Source: an uncultured Granulosicoccaceae bacterium (GTDB taxonomy: Bacteria > Pseudomonadota > Gammaproteobacteria > Granulosicoccales > Granulosicoccaceae). Taken from it: a stretch of DNA of 64,000 nt. Below the pieces are notes generated by a model. That model saw nothing but the letters and a program-made list of their open reading frames with translations, ran no database searches and was not told the DNA's origin. The DNA is taken from contig CALLBO010000066.1 in assembly GCA_937998875.1 (NCBI GenBank), forward strand, positions 1-64,000, written 5' to 3'. Shown one piece after another: positions 53,163-61,977 of the stretch. The translations under genes and the position numbers were made by a program. The stretch's first letter is position 1, and each line of letters opens with the position of its first letter.

Positions 53163-55163
53163 CTAGGCGGCCTTCCGCATAACACTGCGGTTGAAATTTT
53201 CCAGCGCTGTTGGTTTTCCTACGCCGTAGCCTTGTACGTAATCAATACCGATGTCTGCAAGCTTACCTCGAACTTCATCATCCTCAACAAACTCAGCTAT
53301 GGTTTTGATGCCCATAACTCTTGCTATCTCACCGATGGCCCTAACCATGACGACACAGGTTTCATCTGTCATTAAGGGACTGACAAACACACCATCAATC
53401 TTAACGAAATCGACTGGTAGATTTTTTAGATAGGCAAACGAACTCATACCGGAACCAAAATCATCCAATGCAATCTGGCAACCTGATTCTCTGACAATAT
53501 TCATAAATTCAGCCGCACTGCTCAAGTCCGAAACCGCAGCTGTTTCTGTCATTTCAAAACAAAGAGATGATGCCGGTACCGGACTTAACAGTAGCTGCTC
53601 AAGTAAAAAGTCCCTGAACATTTCATCGCTAACCGAATTACCCGATAAGTTTATAGCGCAAACGGGCACTTCATCACCCTGAATCAAGCGCTCTTCCATC
53701 CAGCTCAGTGTATTTATAACAACCCAACGATCAATTTGCGGCATTATTGCGTAACGCTCAGCAGCCGGAAGAAAAGCACCGGGTGGTATCACATCCCCGT
53801 TGTTATCCAGCATTCGAACCAACACCTCTATATGAGAAGACGGGTGTTGAGATTTATCAGTCGATTCGATAATTTGCCCGAATAATGTAAATTTTGACGT
53901 CTCCAGTGCATGATGTATTTTTGGAACCCAGCTCATTTCGCTTCGACGCTTGCGAAGTTCATTATCGTTTTCCGTATATACGTGCACTCTATTTCTACCG
54001 GCGTCTTTAGCGGCATAACAGGTTTCATCAGCAGCTGACATGATCCGCTCCGGATTTTCACCGGTGTCCGTTATACACACCACACCGAGTGTGGCGGCTA
54101 CAACAAATGAGCGACCCTGATTGAGGTAACGATAGGCCTGGGTTGTGACGCGCAGTTCCTCCGCTAACTGTATACCTTTCTCCAGACTAGTGGATCTCAA
54201 TAACACAGCGAACTCATCGCCACCTAGCCTCGCAAACATCACATCCGGATCAAACAGACCTGATAATATTACGCATAACTGCTTAAGAAGTTCGTCCCCC
54301 GCCGCATGACCACAAGTATCGTTTACCACTTTAAACTGATCCAGATCAAAATAGATCAACACATCATCAGGGCTACTTTCCGTTCTCTGTTCAAGGGCGT
54401 CACACAAGGCTGATTCAAAAGCCTGACGATTCTTCAGACCTGTCAGAGAATCATGCGAGGCGCGATGTTCAAGTTTATTTGTAAGTACCTGTGATTCCTG
54501 CATGGCGGTGCCGAGATCGTTAACTGCATCTGCGAGCATCGACATCTCACGTGAGCTGGGAATCTCAAGTCGGCCGTTATATCGGCCATTTGAAAACGCC
54601 CAAAGCTTTGCTGTCAGTTTGTTGATTGGCGACGCGACGAGAACATGCAGCAGAATTAAACTGAATACTGTCAGCGCGAGGAGTGCGATCATCAGTGTTT
54701 GTCTACTCCGTGCGATACGTATATCAATCTCCTCAGAGAGTCCGGCAATATTCCATTGCGCAAAGACTTTACCGAAGAGTTCCCCTTCGTATTCAATAGA
54801 TTGCTCAAAGCGGGGAGTAGAAGGTATTTTCCCAAACTCAGAATGGCGCCACTGCGTCATGGGCTGACCGGATTCATTGGCGATCAGTATAGAAGTGAGA
54901 TTCGGATCCAGCGTTGCTGTTTCCCTGACCAGAGTATCGAGTAACGCTATATCTTCCATGATAACCGCCTCCTGCGCCCCAGCAGAAATTAACTTCAGCA
55001 CAAGATAGCTCTGTTGCTCAAGTTCATTGGTGAGATGATACTGACGATATTTTTGATCTAGCTGGATAGCTACTAACATCACTAAAAACATGGTGCACAA
55101 CAGAGCTAAACATATCTTCAGCCACAGCGGATAGGGTATCCTCATAAGACGCTTATGCTTCAC
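53163..55163 (-). CDS. Membrane GGDEF/EAL cyclic-di-GMP protein
   Basis: A 666-residue protein. A membrane helix (residues 13-33) and a second near 155-175 enclose a periplasmic sensor; HAMP follows (SPINKLTAKLWAFSNGRYNG). The diguanylate cyclase domain has ARLGGDEFAVLL (near 315), without an RxxD inhibitory site. The EAL-type domain has EVLVRM in place of EALLR, with DDFGSGMSSFAYLKN and FVKIDGVFV intact. It should make or degrade cyclic-di-GMP. GTG 55163 starts six bases after the binding-protein gene, so that protein probably feeds it a signal. Confidence 0.9.
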   Translation of the reverse strand: MKHKRLMRIPYPLWLKICLALLCTMFLVMLVAIQLDQKYRQYHLTNELEQQSYLVLKLISAGAQEAVIMEDIALLDTLVRETATLDPNLTSILIANESGQPMTQWRHSEFGKIPSTPRFEQSIEYEGELFGKVFAQWNIAGLSEEIDIRIARSRQTLMIALLALTVFSLILLHVLVASPINKLTAKLWAFSNGRYNGRLEIPSSREMSMLADAVNDLGTAMQESQVLTNKLEHRASHDSLTGLKNRQAFESALCDALEQRTESSPDDVLIYFDLDQFKVVNDTCGHAAGDELLKQLCVILSGLFDPDVMFARLGGDEFAVLLRSTSLEKGIQLAEELRVTTQAYRYLNQGRSFVVAATLGVVCITDTGENPERIMSAADETCYAAKDAGRNRVHVYTENDNELRKRRSEMSWVPKIHHALETSKFTLFGQIIESTDKSQHPSSHIEVLVRMLDNNGDVIPPGAFLPAAERYAIMPQIDRWVVINTLSWMEERLIQGDEVPVCAINLSGNSVSDEMFRDFLLEQLLLSPVPASSLCFEMTETAAVSDLSSAAEFMNIVRESGCQIALDDFGSGMSSFAYLKNLPVDFVKIDGVFVSPLMTDETCVVMVRAIGEIARVMGIKTIAEFVEDDEVRGKLADIGIDYVQGYGVGKPTALENFNRSVMRKAA

Positions 55164-55169
55164 TACAAC

Positions 55170-56084
55170 TCACAATCCGTCTAAAACAACAGTAGTGTCT
55201 GGAGATCTCTTTGACTGGAAAAATTCGGCATTACTAGTTATGGCGGCTCTTATCTCCTCAAAATCAGCATCCGACCCCGGTACAAACTGTTTTTGATCCA
55301 GCTGTCTGAACGCATCAGGGGCATCCAACGCAAACATAACAGAACGAAGTGCCTCGAATAATTCGTCCGACATGTCGGCACTGGCAATCCACGGCTTATT
55401 CACATTGTCAAACGTAGCGAGTGACCGCAATGGCAGACCCTTTTTCTTTAATTTGTTAAAGGTACTTTCCTTGAGGGCTCCAGCGTCGAAGCTACCGTGT
55501 GCAACCGCGTGACCAACCCGGTCATGTCGATCCAGATATTCGAAACTCGCAAGATCAGTACTTGCAACACCATGTTTGAGGAGATACGCCTGCGATAGAT
55601 AGCGTCCTATTGTGGAGGCCTGATTACCAAACGCAAAACGCACACCTTTCAACTCGCTTACTTTCGAATAGGGGCTGGATTCGGCAACACAAATGACACC
55701 TCTTGTTGTTTGCTTTCCATTTTTACTGTCCAGCGCCAGTATCCGTAACCGTGGATTCTGTTTGATAGCAGTAACGTATGAAGCAGCACCAAAACGAGAA
55801 AAATCAACATCACCGTTAACCAGTTCTGCAACACCCTCTTCATAGCTTCGCGATATCTGAAGCTTGATATCGACTGGTTTTCCGAGTTTAAGAGTCAGCG
55901 CTGTCTCTATTGCCGACAGTAGCGGGCGGAATGTTTTTACAAGCACGGTGGGCTTATCTGTTGTGTACAGTCCAAAAACCAACTCGATCTTCTGTTGTGC
56001 AGATATTGGCTGCAAGGAGGCGCAAAAAACTAAAAGCACTACAACCGTCTGTCTAACTATGTTGTCAGTGGTGCATCTTTTCAC
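55170..56084 (-). CDS. PhnD-like periplasmic binding protein
   Basis: A protein of about 304 residues with a signal peptide (VVVLLVFCASLQPISAQ). GTG 56084 behind GGGAGA is preferred; ATG 56105 is also open. It is of the phosphate/phosphonate (PhnD) type: ELVFGLYTTDKPTVLVKTF, DVDFSRFGAASYVTA and VRFAFGNQASTIGRYLSQAY. No ABC transporter genes are present; instead a GGDEF/EAL gene follows within six bases. I infer a sensor role, binding an oxyanion or other ligand and passing it to the cyclase/phosphodiesterase. Confidence 0.85.
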   Translation of the reverse strand: MKRCTTDNIVRQTVVVLLVFCASLQPISAQQKIELVFGLYTTDKPTVLVKTFRPLLSAIETALTLKLGKPVDIKLQISRSYEEGVAELVNGDVDFSRFGAASYVTAIKQNPRLRILALDSKNGKQTTRGVICVAESSPYSKVSELKGVRFAFGNQASTIGRYLSQAYLLKHGVASTDLASFEYLDRHDRVGHAVAHGSFDAGALKESTFNKLKKKGLPLRSLATFDNVNKPWIASADMSDELFEALRSVMFALDAPDAFRQLDQKQFVPGSDADFEEIRAAITSNAEFFQSKRSPDTTVVLDGL

Positions 56085-56510
56085 TCGACACTCTCCCGAA
56101 AACAAAATTATTCTGACCGGACATATGGGATAAATGACAGCGTCTAACCATCATGAAAACCGTGTCATCAAGAATCGGCTGGCAGGAATAGGAACTTTAG
56201 TAAAACAGCTGTACTAACCACGACCACCGACAAACAAAATGGCTACCATTCCAAACGAACATTGAAAGACCATAAGCCATAAGCCATAAACGATAAGCAA
56301 TGGACATTTCATCCTGCCATACATGTGCTCATAAGCAGCGGGGAAGCTGTCTAACAGATGACTTTACTTGACAAAATTTCCGTTGAGTAATCACTTCAAT
56401 TCCACTCAACGCGTCTTTCACTTTAAGTATTCGATGATTGAATCGTGTTCGACAAACGATTCCTAACAGTTTCGGCAACTTGTGAGAATTCACAAGACAC
56501 TGGCTTTATA
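56085..56510. other. Intergenic region with a short tandem repeat
   Basis: No gene is seen. CCATAAG is repeated near 56270-56288. The promoter of the PhnD-like/GGDEF unit should lie near 56106-56200. Confidence 0.4.
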
Positions 56511-57347
56511 CTAAGGAAAATACTTGAATATTCGCAACCAACGGTTATACAAGGGTTGTTCTGAAACCGCATACTCATAGGTTCGCGAATCCAAAAAAAG
56601 GCCATTGTAGGAATAAGTGGTTTTAACCATATTTCCGTTCATATCATATTCGTAGTCCTCCACAGCAATATCCGATCGATCAGACAACTCCATGATTGAC
56701 TCTCTTCGAACTATTCGTCCTTGCGCATCATGTTCGAAGCTTGTGTTTTCAATCTCTGTATATGTATCAAGAGGACCTTCCTGAAAAAAGATTTTCTCCC
56801 TGCTTAGATTTGAAATCTGTCCAGCCGAATTGTACAGGTAACTGTAATTATCGAGCCGGGTCACCGCGCCGTTATCGGAATAGGTACGGGTGCGGGTTGT
56901 CAATTTCCCCGAAGAATCATAAGCAAAAACCGAATCACCATAAGTCGAATTACTTTCTACAATTTGGCTTAATAAGCCTTGCTCGTTATATTCATACAAT
57001 GTATTCCCCCCATCTGCCGAACGCCAACGCAGCATTTGGCCACGTTCATTAAAATAATTCGTCGAGATTGATACAGATGAAGTTCCATCGAACAAGTCAT
57101 AGTCTGTATAAGTTACTTCTGTTGTGCGATTTTCAAAATCAACATCGTACTCAATCGTACGGACAAGCTCATTAAATTCATTGAAACCCATTGCTTTTAC
57201 AACGTGATACCCATTGACAGTATCCGACGGCGATCCCGTGCCAGTTGCTGTATCACCACCAGATCCACCGCACCCGGATAAAAGTACGAACAGCAATACC
57301 AACCGATAACCGCTTGCCTTGAATTTTTCAGTAAACATACTAACCAT
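56511..57347 (-). CDS. YD-repeat-like lipoprotein
   Basis: A 278-residue lipoprotein (lipobox LLSGCGG). The mature part holds about eight strand-turn units with YD-type cores: LYEYNEQGLLSQIV, VFAYDSSGKLTTR, YLYNSAGQISNLS, FEHDAQGRIVRRES, YEYDMNGNMVKTTY. These resemble Rhs/YD repeats that form a beta-wrapped shell, but the protein is short and has no toxin core. It should sit on an envelope surface. No partner genes are next to it. Confidence 0.75.
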   Translation of the reverse strand: MVSMFTEKFKASGYRLVLLFVLLSGCGGSGGDTATGTGSPSDTVNGYHVVKAMGFNEFNELVRTIEYDVDFENRTTEVTYTDYDLFDGTSSVSISTNYFNERGQMLRWRSADGGNTLYEYNEQGLLSQIVESNSTYGDSVFAYDSSGKLTTRTRTYSDNGAVTRLDNYSYLYNSAGQISNLSREKIFFQEGPLDTYTEIENTSFEHDAQGRIVRRESIMELSDRSDIAVEDYEYDMNGNMVKTTYSYNGLFLDSRTYEYAVSEQPLYNRWLRIFKYFP

Positions 57348-57757
57348 CCTCTTGACCGAGACACCAGGAAATATATCATCAAAGTTACCTATGCATTCGC
57401 GATGTCATAACCTCTCGCCATGACTTTTTACCAAATGACGACAAACGGGATGAATAGAGATTCGAGCGTATCAATTCTCTTTTTATAGCCGCCTCTCCGG
57501 ATCCGCCTGTCTGTAAGCCAAAATCAACTCTTACTGCCACCAGCCTTCAGCGTCGCTACCCTGCCGGCAACAAACTTCCTCAGGCTAGCGCTTCGACTGG
57601 TAATCCTCCAGCCGGCGGCCATAGTCTGCGTGATCAGGAAAAACATAGAACTCATCACACAAGATCAATTTTTCACAGGAGTTTTTAATACACCGCGCAC
57701 TATTCCAAAAGGTTTTACGACTACAGAATTATGGATTTTCTGAGTAAGCCGATAGCA
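57348..57757. other. Intergenic region, no gene seen
   Basis: About 410 bases between divergent genes. No gene; it probably holds promoters for both sides. Confidence 0.4.
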
Positions 57758-57835
57758 CTGCAGCAGCATACACCGCTGCAGAATCTGTCCGGCATGGACA
57801 GTTACAAAGGTTCCGTTCCGGCAGCAAACTGCGGA
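57758..57835 (+). promoter_or_regulatory. Hairpin-rich leader of the GGDEF/EAL gene
   Basis: Three hairpins follow each other: CTGCAG (57758-57763) with CTGCAG (57776-57781); CTGTCC (57785-57790) with GGACAG (57796-57801); TCCGGCAG (57817-57824) with CTGCGGA (57829-57835, one bulge). It lies 46 bases before the likely start. It could be a regulatory RNA leader; it does not match a riboswitch I know. Confidence 0.35.
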
Positions 57836-57881
57836 CAGCAGGGGCTTACATACAGCGTCACGCTAATGGTTGTTGGGTACT

Positions 57882-60203
57882 ATGGATATATCTATTTCGA
57901 GAATTGCTGTGATCGGTAGTTTACGTTCCAGAATTGTCATAATAATTTCGCTGATGACCATCGCGGTACAATTGGCGATTTACGCCATCTTAGATAAATC
58001 TAATCAGGAGTTTCTGGCAACACGCGAAGCGTCGGTAACAGAGCGGGTCGCAGAAATAGTGCCTGCTGTCATCAACGCGGAATTTCAGCGACTGGAACAT
58101 GAATTACTTCGTTTCACCAGCCAACTAAGCTCTCTCGAGCAAACCCCTGACAACTCTGTCGAAGATACTTTACTCGCACTGACTGACAATCAGAATACTA
58201 GTTTTCTTGCCGCTGGAAATCGGCATATTTTCGTCAATAGAACACAGGTCAAAAAAACAAAAGAGGCCGCGTTGCCCTCGGGCCCAGCTAAACCGGATTC
58301 TGTCCCAGCTGCAGGTATCGCACCCGTCGCTGATACCGTGGTGCACTCTGGCTACTTTGATCAACAATCATCCTTCCTGACAGCCACCACCACCGTTGAT
58401 GTCGCTGCACAAAACTTCCAGGTCACAGTTGCTTCAAATGTTGATGAAAACATTCTGCCTTCAATCGAACAGTTTGCACAGGTCGGGGCACAAACAGTCC
58501 AACTCGATGAGACTGCAGATACGGGTATATCTAACCATCTACAAATTGCCGGGTTTCCGGACGCAACTATAAAATGGTCTTATTCAGGCGCTAATGAACT
58601 AGACAACCTGATCATCAGTCAACAAACCCGGCTGAGAATATTGTTGGCGTTAAGTCTGGTCATTGTACTTTTTCTCGGTATGGCTTTGGCCCGTGAGTTG
58701 ACTAAACCTCTTCGGTTACTCGTAGAGGCTACACGAAAGATTAAAAACGGCGATTACTCCGTCAAGGTGCCTATGTTGCACCGTGATGAAATTGGCGAGC
58801 TCGCAGAAACTATAGATCTGATGCGCGAGCACGTCGGCGAACGTGAAGACGAGATTCTCAAACTTGCATACGCAGACACTCTGACTGACCTGCCAAACAG
58901 GACGCTTTTCGATGACAGACTGAACACGACTGTCTCCCTCGGACAACGCAGGGGAGATCCTTTCGCGGTTATTATCCTCGACATGGACCGCTTTAAGTAC
59001 ATAAACGATGTACTCGGCCATGAATCCGGTGACGCCGTGCTCAAAGAAGTTGCGGACCGGCTAAAGACAATCCTTCGTGACTCAGACACTGTCGCGAGAC
59101 TGGGCGGTGACGAATTCGCACTACTGCTTCAAGATGTTTCTGAAGCGGACATCATGACTGCAGTCGATAGAATTACATCGGTCTTTGAGCTGCCAGTAAC
59201 CCTTAATAACCAACCTGTAGATGTTGGCTGCAGCATAGGCATTGCGTGCTTTCCCCAACACGGTGACGATGCGAGTACATTGCTGCGCCGTGCAGACATG
59301 GCAATGTATTCTGCAAAACGCTCTGACAAAGACTACGCGTTCTATGATCCAAACTGCGAAGAGCACCAGGAAGAACATTTATCTCTACTGAGTGAAATCA
59401 AACGTGCGGTGGAGTTTGACGAGCTACAACTGTTCTACCAACCAAAGGTTACCCTTGACGACTCATCGACTCTATCTGTTGAAACCCTGCTGCGCTGGCA
59501 GCATCCGGAGCGCGGTCTCGTCCCACCTGTAGAGTTCATTCCTTTTGCCGAGCAGACTGGTGCAATCAGACTAATAACCCGCTGGGTAATTGCCAACGCA
59601 ATTGTGCAGGCGAGAATCTGGGCAGACCAGGGCCTGGCGATAAAAATGTCAGTCAATATATCTGCCCGCGACTTGCTTGATTCGGATTTCTCCAACTATG
59701 TTAGCAATCGTCTTCAGGAAACAGGAGTCGATCCGGCGCTGATTTGTATGGAGATTACCGAAAGCGCATTGATGGAAGATCCGATAAAGGCGAGACGTAC
59801 TGTTGAGGCGTTACACAACCTCGGTTTGTCGATTTCAATTGATGACTACGGTACCGGATACAGCTCACTGGCCTATGTTAAGAATCTACCGGTTAATGAA
59901 TTGAAGATTGATCGCGAGTTCATTAAAAACATGATTGAAAGCGAAGAAGATGTTGCGATCGTACGATCTACTATAGAACTTGGCCACAACTTAGGGCTCA
60001 AGGTGGTAGCTGAGGGCATAGAGCATGAAGAAGAGATGCAAATGCTGAAAGAGTTCGGCTGTGATCAGGCTCAGGGCTTCTTAATCAGCAAGGCACTAAC
60101 AGCCACAGACATGGAAGCATGGATTAGTAACCAGGAAACTACACTCACTAAAAACATCAACGCCAAACTGCACACCCAAGAGAACCATAAAAAGGCCAGC
60201 TAA
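57882..60203 (+). CDS. Membrane GGDEF/EAL cyclic-di-GMP protein
   Basis: A 773-residue protein (ATG 57882; a TTG at 57870 adds four residues). Two membrane helices (near 12-35 and 250-270) enclose a periplasmic sensor, then HAMP (TKPLRLLVEATRKIKNGDYS). The cyclase domain has the full site ARLGGDEFALLLQ with an intact RxxD inhibitory motif (RDSD) five residues before it. The phosphodiesterase domain has ETLLRWQHPERG, MEITESALMEDP, DDYGTGYSSLAYVKN, KIDREFI and AEGIEHEEE, so both activities may work. It stands alone on the plus strand. Confidence 0.92.
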   Translation: MDISISRIAVIGSLRSRIVIIISLMTIAVQLAIYAILDKSNQEFLATREASVTERVAEIVPAVINAEFQRLEHELLRFTSQLSSLEQTPDNSVEDTLLALTDNQNTSFLAAGNRHIFVNRTQVKKTKEAALPSGPAKPDSVPAAGIAPVADTVVHSGYFDQQSSFLTATTTVDVAAQNFQVTVASNVDENILPSIEQFAQVGAQTVQLDETADTGISNHLQIAGFPDATIKWSYSGANELDNLIISQQTRLRILLALSLVIVLFLGMALARELTKPLRLLVEATRKIKNGDYSVKVPMLHRDEIGELAETIDLMREHVGEREDEILKLAYADTLTDLPNRTLFDDRLNTTVSLGQRRGDPFAVIILDMDRFKYINDVLGHESGDAVLKEVADRLKTILRDSDTVARLGGDEFALLLQDVSEADIMTAVDRITSVFELPVTLNNQPVDVGCSIGIACFPQHGDDASTLLRRADMAMYSAKRSDKDYAFYDPNCEEHQEEHLSLLSEIKRAVEFDELQLFYQPKVTLDDSSTLSVETLLRWQHPERGLVPPVEFIPFAEQTGAIRLITRWVIANAIVQARIWADQGLAIKMSVNISARDLLDSDFSNYVSNRLQETGVDPALICMEITESALMEDPIKARRTVEALHNLGLSISIDDYGTGYSSLAYVKNLPVNELKIDREFIKNMIESEEDVAIVRSTIELGHNLGLKVVAEGIEHEEEMQMLKEFGCDQAQGFLISKALTATDMEAWISNQETTLTKNINAKLHTQENHKKAS

Positions 60204-60633
60204 CAACCTATTTTTTCCTACAGGTCCCCACGATTCACGCACTGACAACCCACCTTAAAATATCTGTCCGATGCTAATCGGACATCGCGGGTAACTTACT
60301 CCTGCTCCGCTACTTCAGCGAAACTCCTTACAACCGACCAACGGTCGCGCAACCTCTATTGCAATTCGTCCTGCGCGATTGGCAACTTCGTGCGCAAGCA
60401 TAGAGTCATCACACCTAAACACTACTCCCAAGGCACCGTAGGCGTTAATGAACCTTTCACCTTATTTTCGGAACACATACGAAAACAGCCAAGCCAGCAT
60501 CACTTAAAACAGTTAGCTCAATTGATTCAGCGTCTACGGCTTCACACTTCGCTGTGGATCACTTGTTTTAGCTCGAACATTTATCATGCTGTGTTAACAT
60601 TCTTTGAAGGAATACCTGCCAATGAGGAATACC
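60204..60633. other. Intergenic region, no gene seen
   Basis: About 430 bases between same-strand genes. No gene or clear terminator is seen. Confidence 0.4.
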
Positions 60634-61017
60634 ATGTCAAAAACCCTGTTTTCGTTGTTTTTCTGCAGTCTGTTTCTAGGTGCTTGCGGAGGTGGGGGTA
60701 GTAAGCCTTCCGCTAACATCTGTACGACAAATGTGGCCGGGTGTCCCGCCACCTCGTTGTCATGCCCACAGGCTGCAAATTGCTACAGCACTGTGGCAGA
60801 TTGCGCAGCCAGTAATGAGTGTCCTGCCCCGGGAAACACTACTCAAACTTCAAATAACTGCACCACTAACATCGCTGGCTGTGAAGCTAACGCATTCTCC
60901 TGCGATGCAGCAGCGAACTGTTATGAAACCCAGGCTGGTTGTATCGCAAGCAACGAATGTAGCGTAGCCGCAAAAACGCCAAATCCGCATGAATTTCCAG
61001 CCTGGCCTATAAAATGA
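60634..61017 (+). CDS. Small Cys-rich lipoprotein with two repeats
   Basis: A 127-residue lipoprotein. ATG 60634 has AGGA five bases before it; earlier in-frame ATGs (60604, 60622) are weaker. The lipobox is LFLGACGG. The mature part has two related units of about 45 residues, each with six cysteines (ICTTNVAGCPATSLSC and NCTTNIAGCEANAFSC begin them; SNEC ends each). The cysteines likely form disulfides in the envelope. The fold is not known to me. Its stop overlaps the next start (ATGA). Confidence 0.75.
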   Translation: MSKTLFSLFFCSLFLGACGGGGSKPSANICTTNVAGCPATSLSCPQAANCYSTVADCAASNECPAPGNTTQTSNNCTTNIAGCEANAFSCDAAANCYETQAGCIASNECSVAAKTPNPHEFPAWPIK

Positions 61018-61859
61018 ACAAAATCGGCATCGCAGTATTTGCCACTACTGCGTTCGCTTCCTATCTGATAGGGCATTACAGAGGCTCACTATCGGGTGAC
61101 AGCGAAATTCCACATTCCGCGTCGCCTTCGCTTGCACCGTCTTCGGTTGTGCAAGTCGCTGCTGGTAGCAACCAGTGCATACCGAAGCAGCGTACTATTG
61201 CAGCAGGTGCTGGCGAAATTCAGGAAGAGTTTGTACAGGTTGGTGGTTTGGTAGAAAAAAGCATCGATATAACACAGCAGTCGATACCGCTCGAACTGAT
61301 TCCCAACTCCACTATTACCAATTATCTGGACGAATACCTCGATCCTGAAATTGCATCCCGTGTTGAAAACCCGAGACAGTTTGCATCAGATCTCATGCAG
61401 GCGATGAAATCTGATGACACACAGGCACCGGTTGCCGGAAGGTTAAACGCCTACGTCTCACTTTCACCTGTATCTGGTTTCCGAACTGTTGATTCAGGCG
61501 TTGATTTGCAACAGTTCAATCCTGTGTATATCCACTTGTCTGCACTGGAAGCCGACAGGATAGACGTAATGTTAAAGTGGAAACACCTGCAATCCGGTGA
61601 GATCATCCACCTGGATCAGTCAATCGTCACGAATTCCACACAGACCACTTATCGTTCTTTCAAGCCTGATCAGGGCTGGCAAAGCGGAAGATATCAGATC
61701 GCTGCCTATGATATGCATAATGCGAATCATCTGCTTTCGGTTGTCAGTTTTCAGGTGCAGGATGTCTACGAACAAACACCTGAGCAGGCACAGCAGATAA
61801 ATCAAGACGCTATTAACGAGATGATGTCTGTCGGACAAGCAGTTTCAAAAAACCACTAG
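61014..61859 (+). CDS. Membrane-anchored periplasmic protein, unknown function
   Basis: A 281-residue protein with an N-terminal anchor (IGIAVFATTAFASYLIGHY). Residues 150-245 form a beta-rich region (VYIHLSALEADRIDVMLKWK, RSFKPDQGWQSGRYQIAAYD) that recalls Ig-like or DUF2914-type folds; I cannot assign a family. The ATG overlaps the upstream TGA, so it is coupled to the Cys-rich lipoprotein, which may be its partner in the envelope. Confidence 0.65.
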   Translation: MNKIGIAVFATTAFASYLIGHYRGSLSGDSEIPHSASPSLAPSSVVQVAAGSNQCIPKQRTIAAGAGEIQEEFVQVGGLVEKSIDITQQSIPLELIPNSTITNYLDEYLDPEIASRVENPRQFASDLMQAMKSDDTQAPVAGRLNAYVSLSPVSGFRTVDSGVDLQQFNPVYIHLSALEADRIDVMLKWKHLQSGEIIHLDQSIVTNSTQTTYRSFKPDQGWQSGRYQIAAYDMHNANHLLSVVSFQVQDVYEQTPEQAQQINQDAINEMMSVGQAVSKNH

Positions 61860-61881
61860 TTCCAGAAGCAATCTACTCTAG

Positions 61882-61898
61882 TGAACAAAAATTGTTCA
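61882..61898. promoter_or_regulatory. Perfect short palindrome between convergent genes
   Basis: TGAACAA (61882-61888), a three-base spacer and TTGTTCA (61892-61898). It lies between the ends of two convergent genes and could help end transcription; the A/T-rich stem is too weak to be sure. Confidence 0.35.
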
Positions 61899-61977
61899 TT
61901 GAGCGCCGCACCCCCGTTACAACCTGGCGTCATCCCGGCACTTGTGCGAGTGTTGTGATGATCGCCAAGTCTATCCG

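Noticed and set aside
56265-56300. CCATAAG repeats as a CRISPR or attachment site
   Set aside because: Only two or three short copies with no regular spacers or flanking genes.
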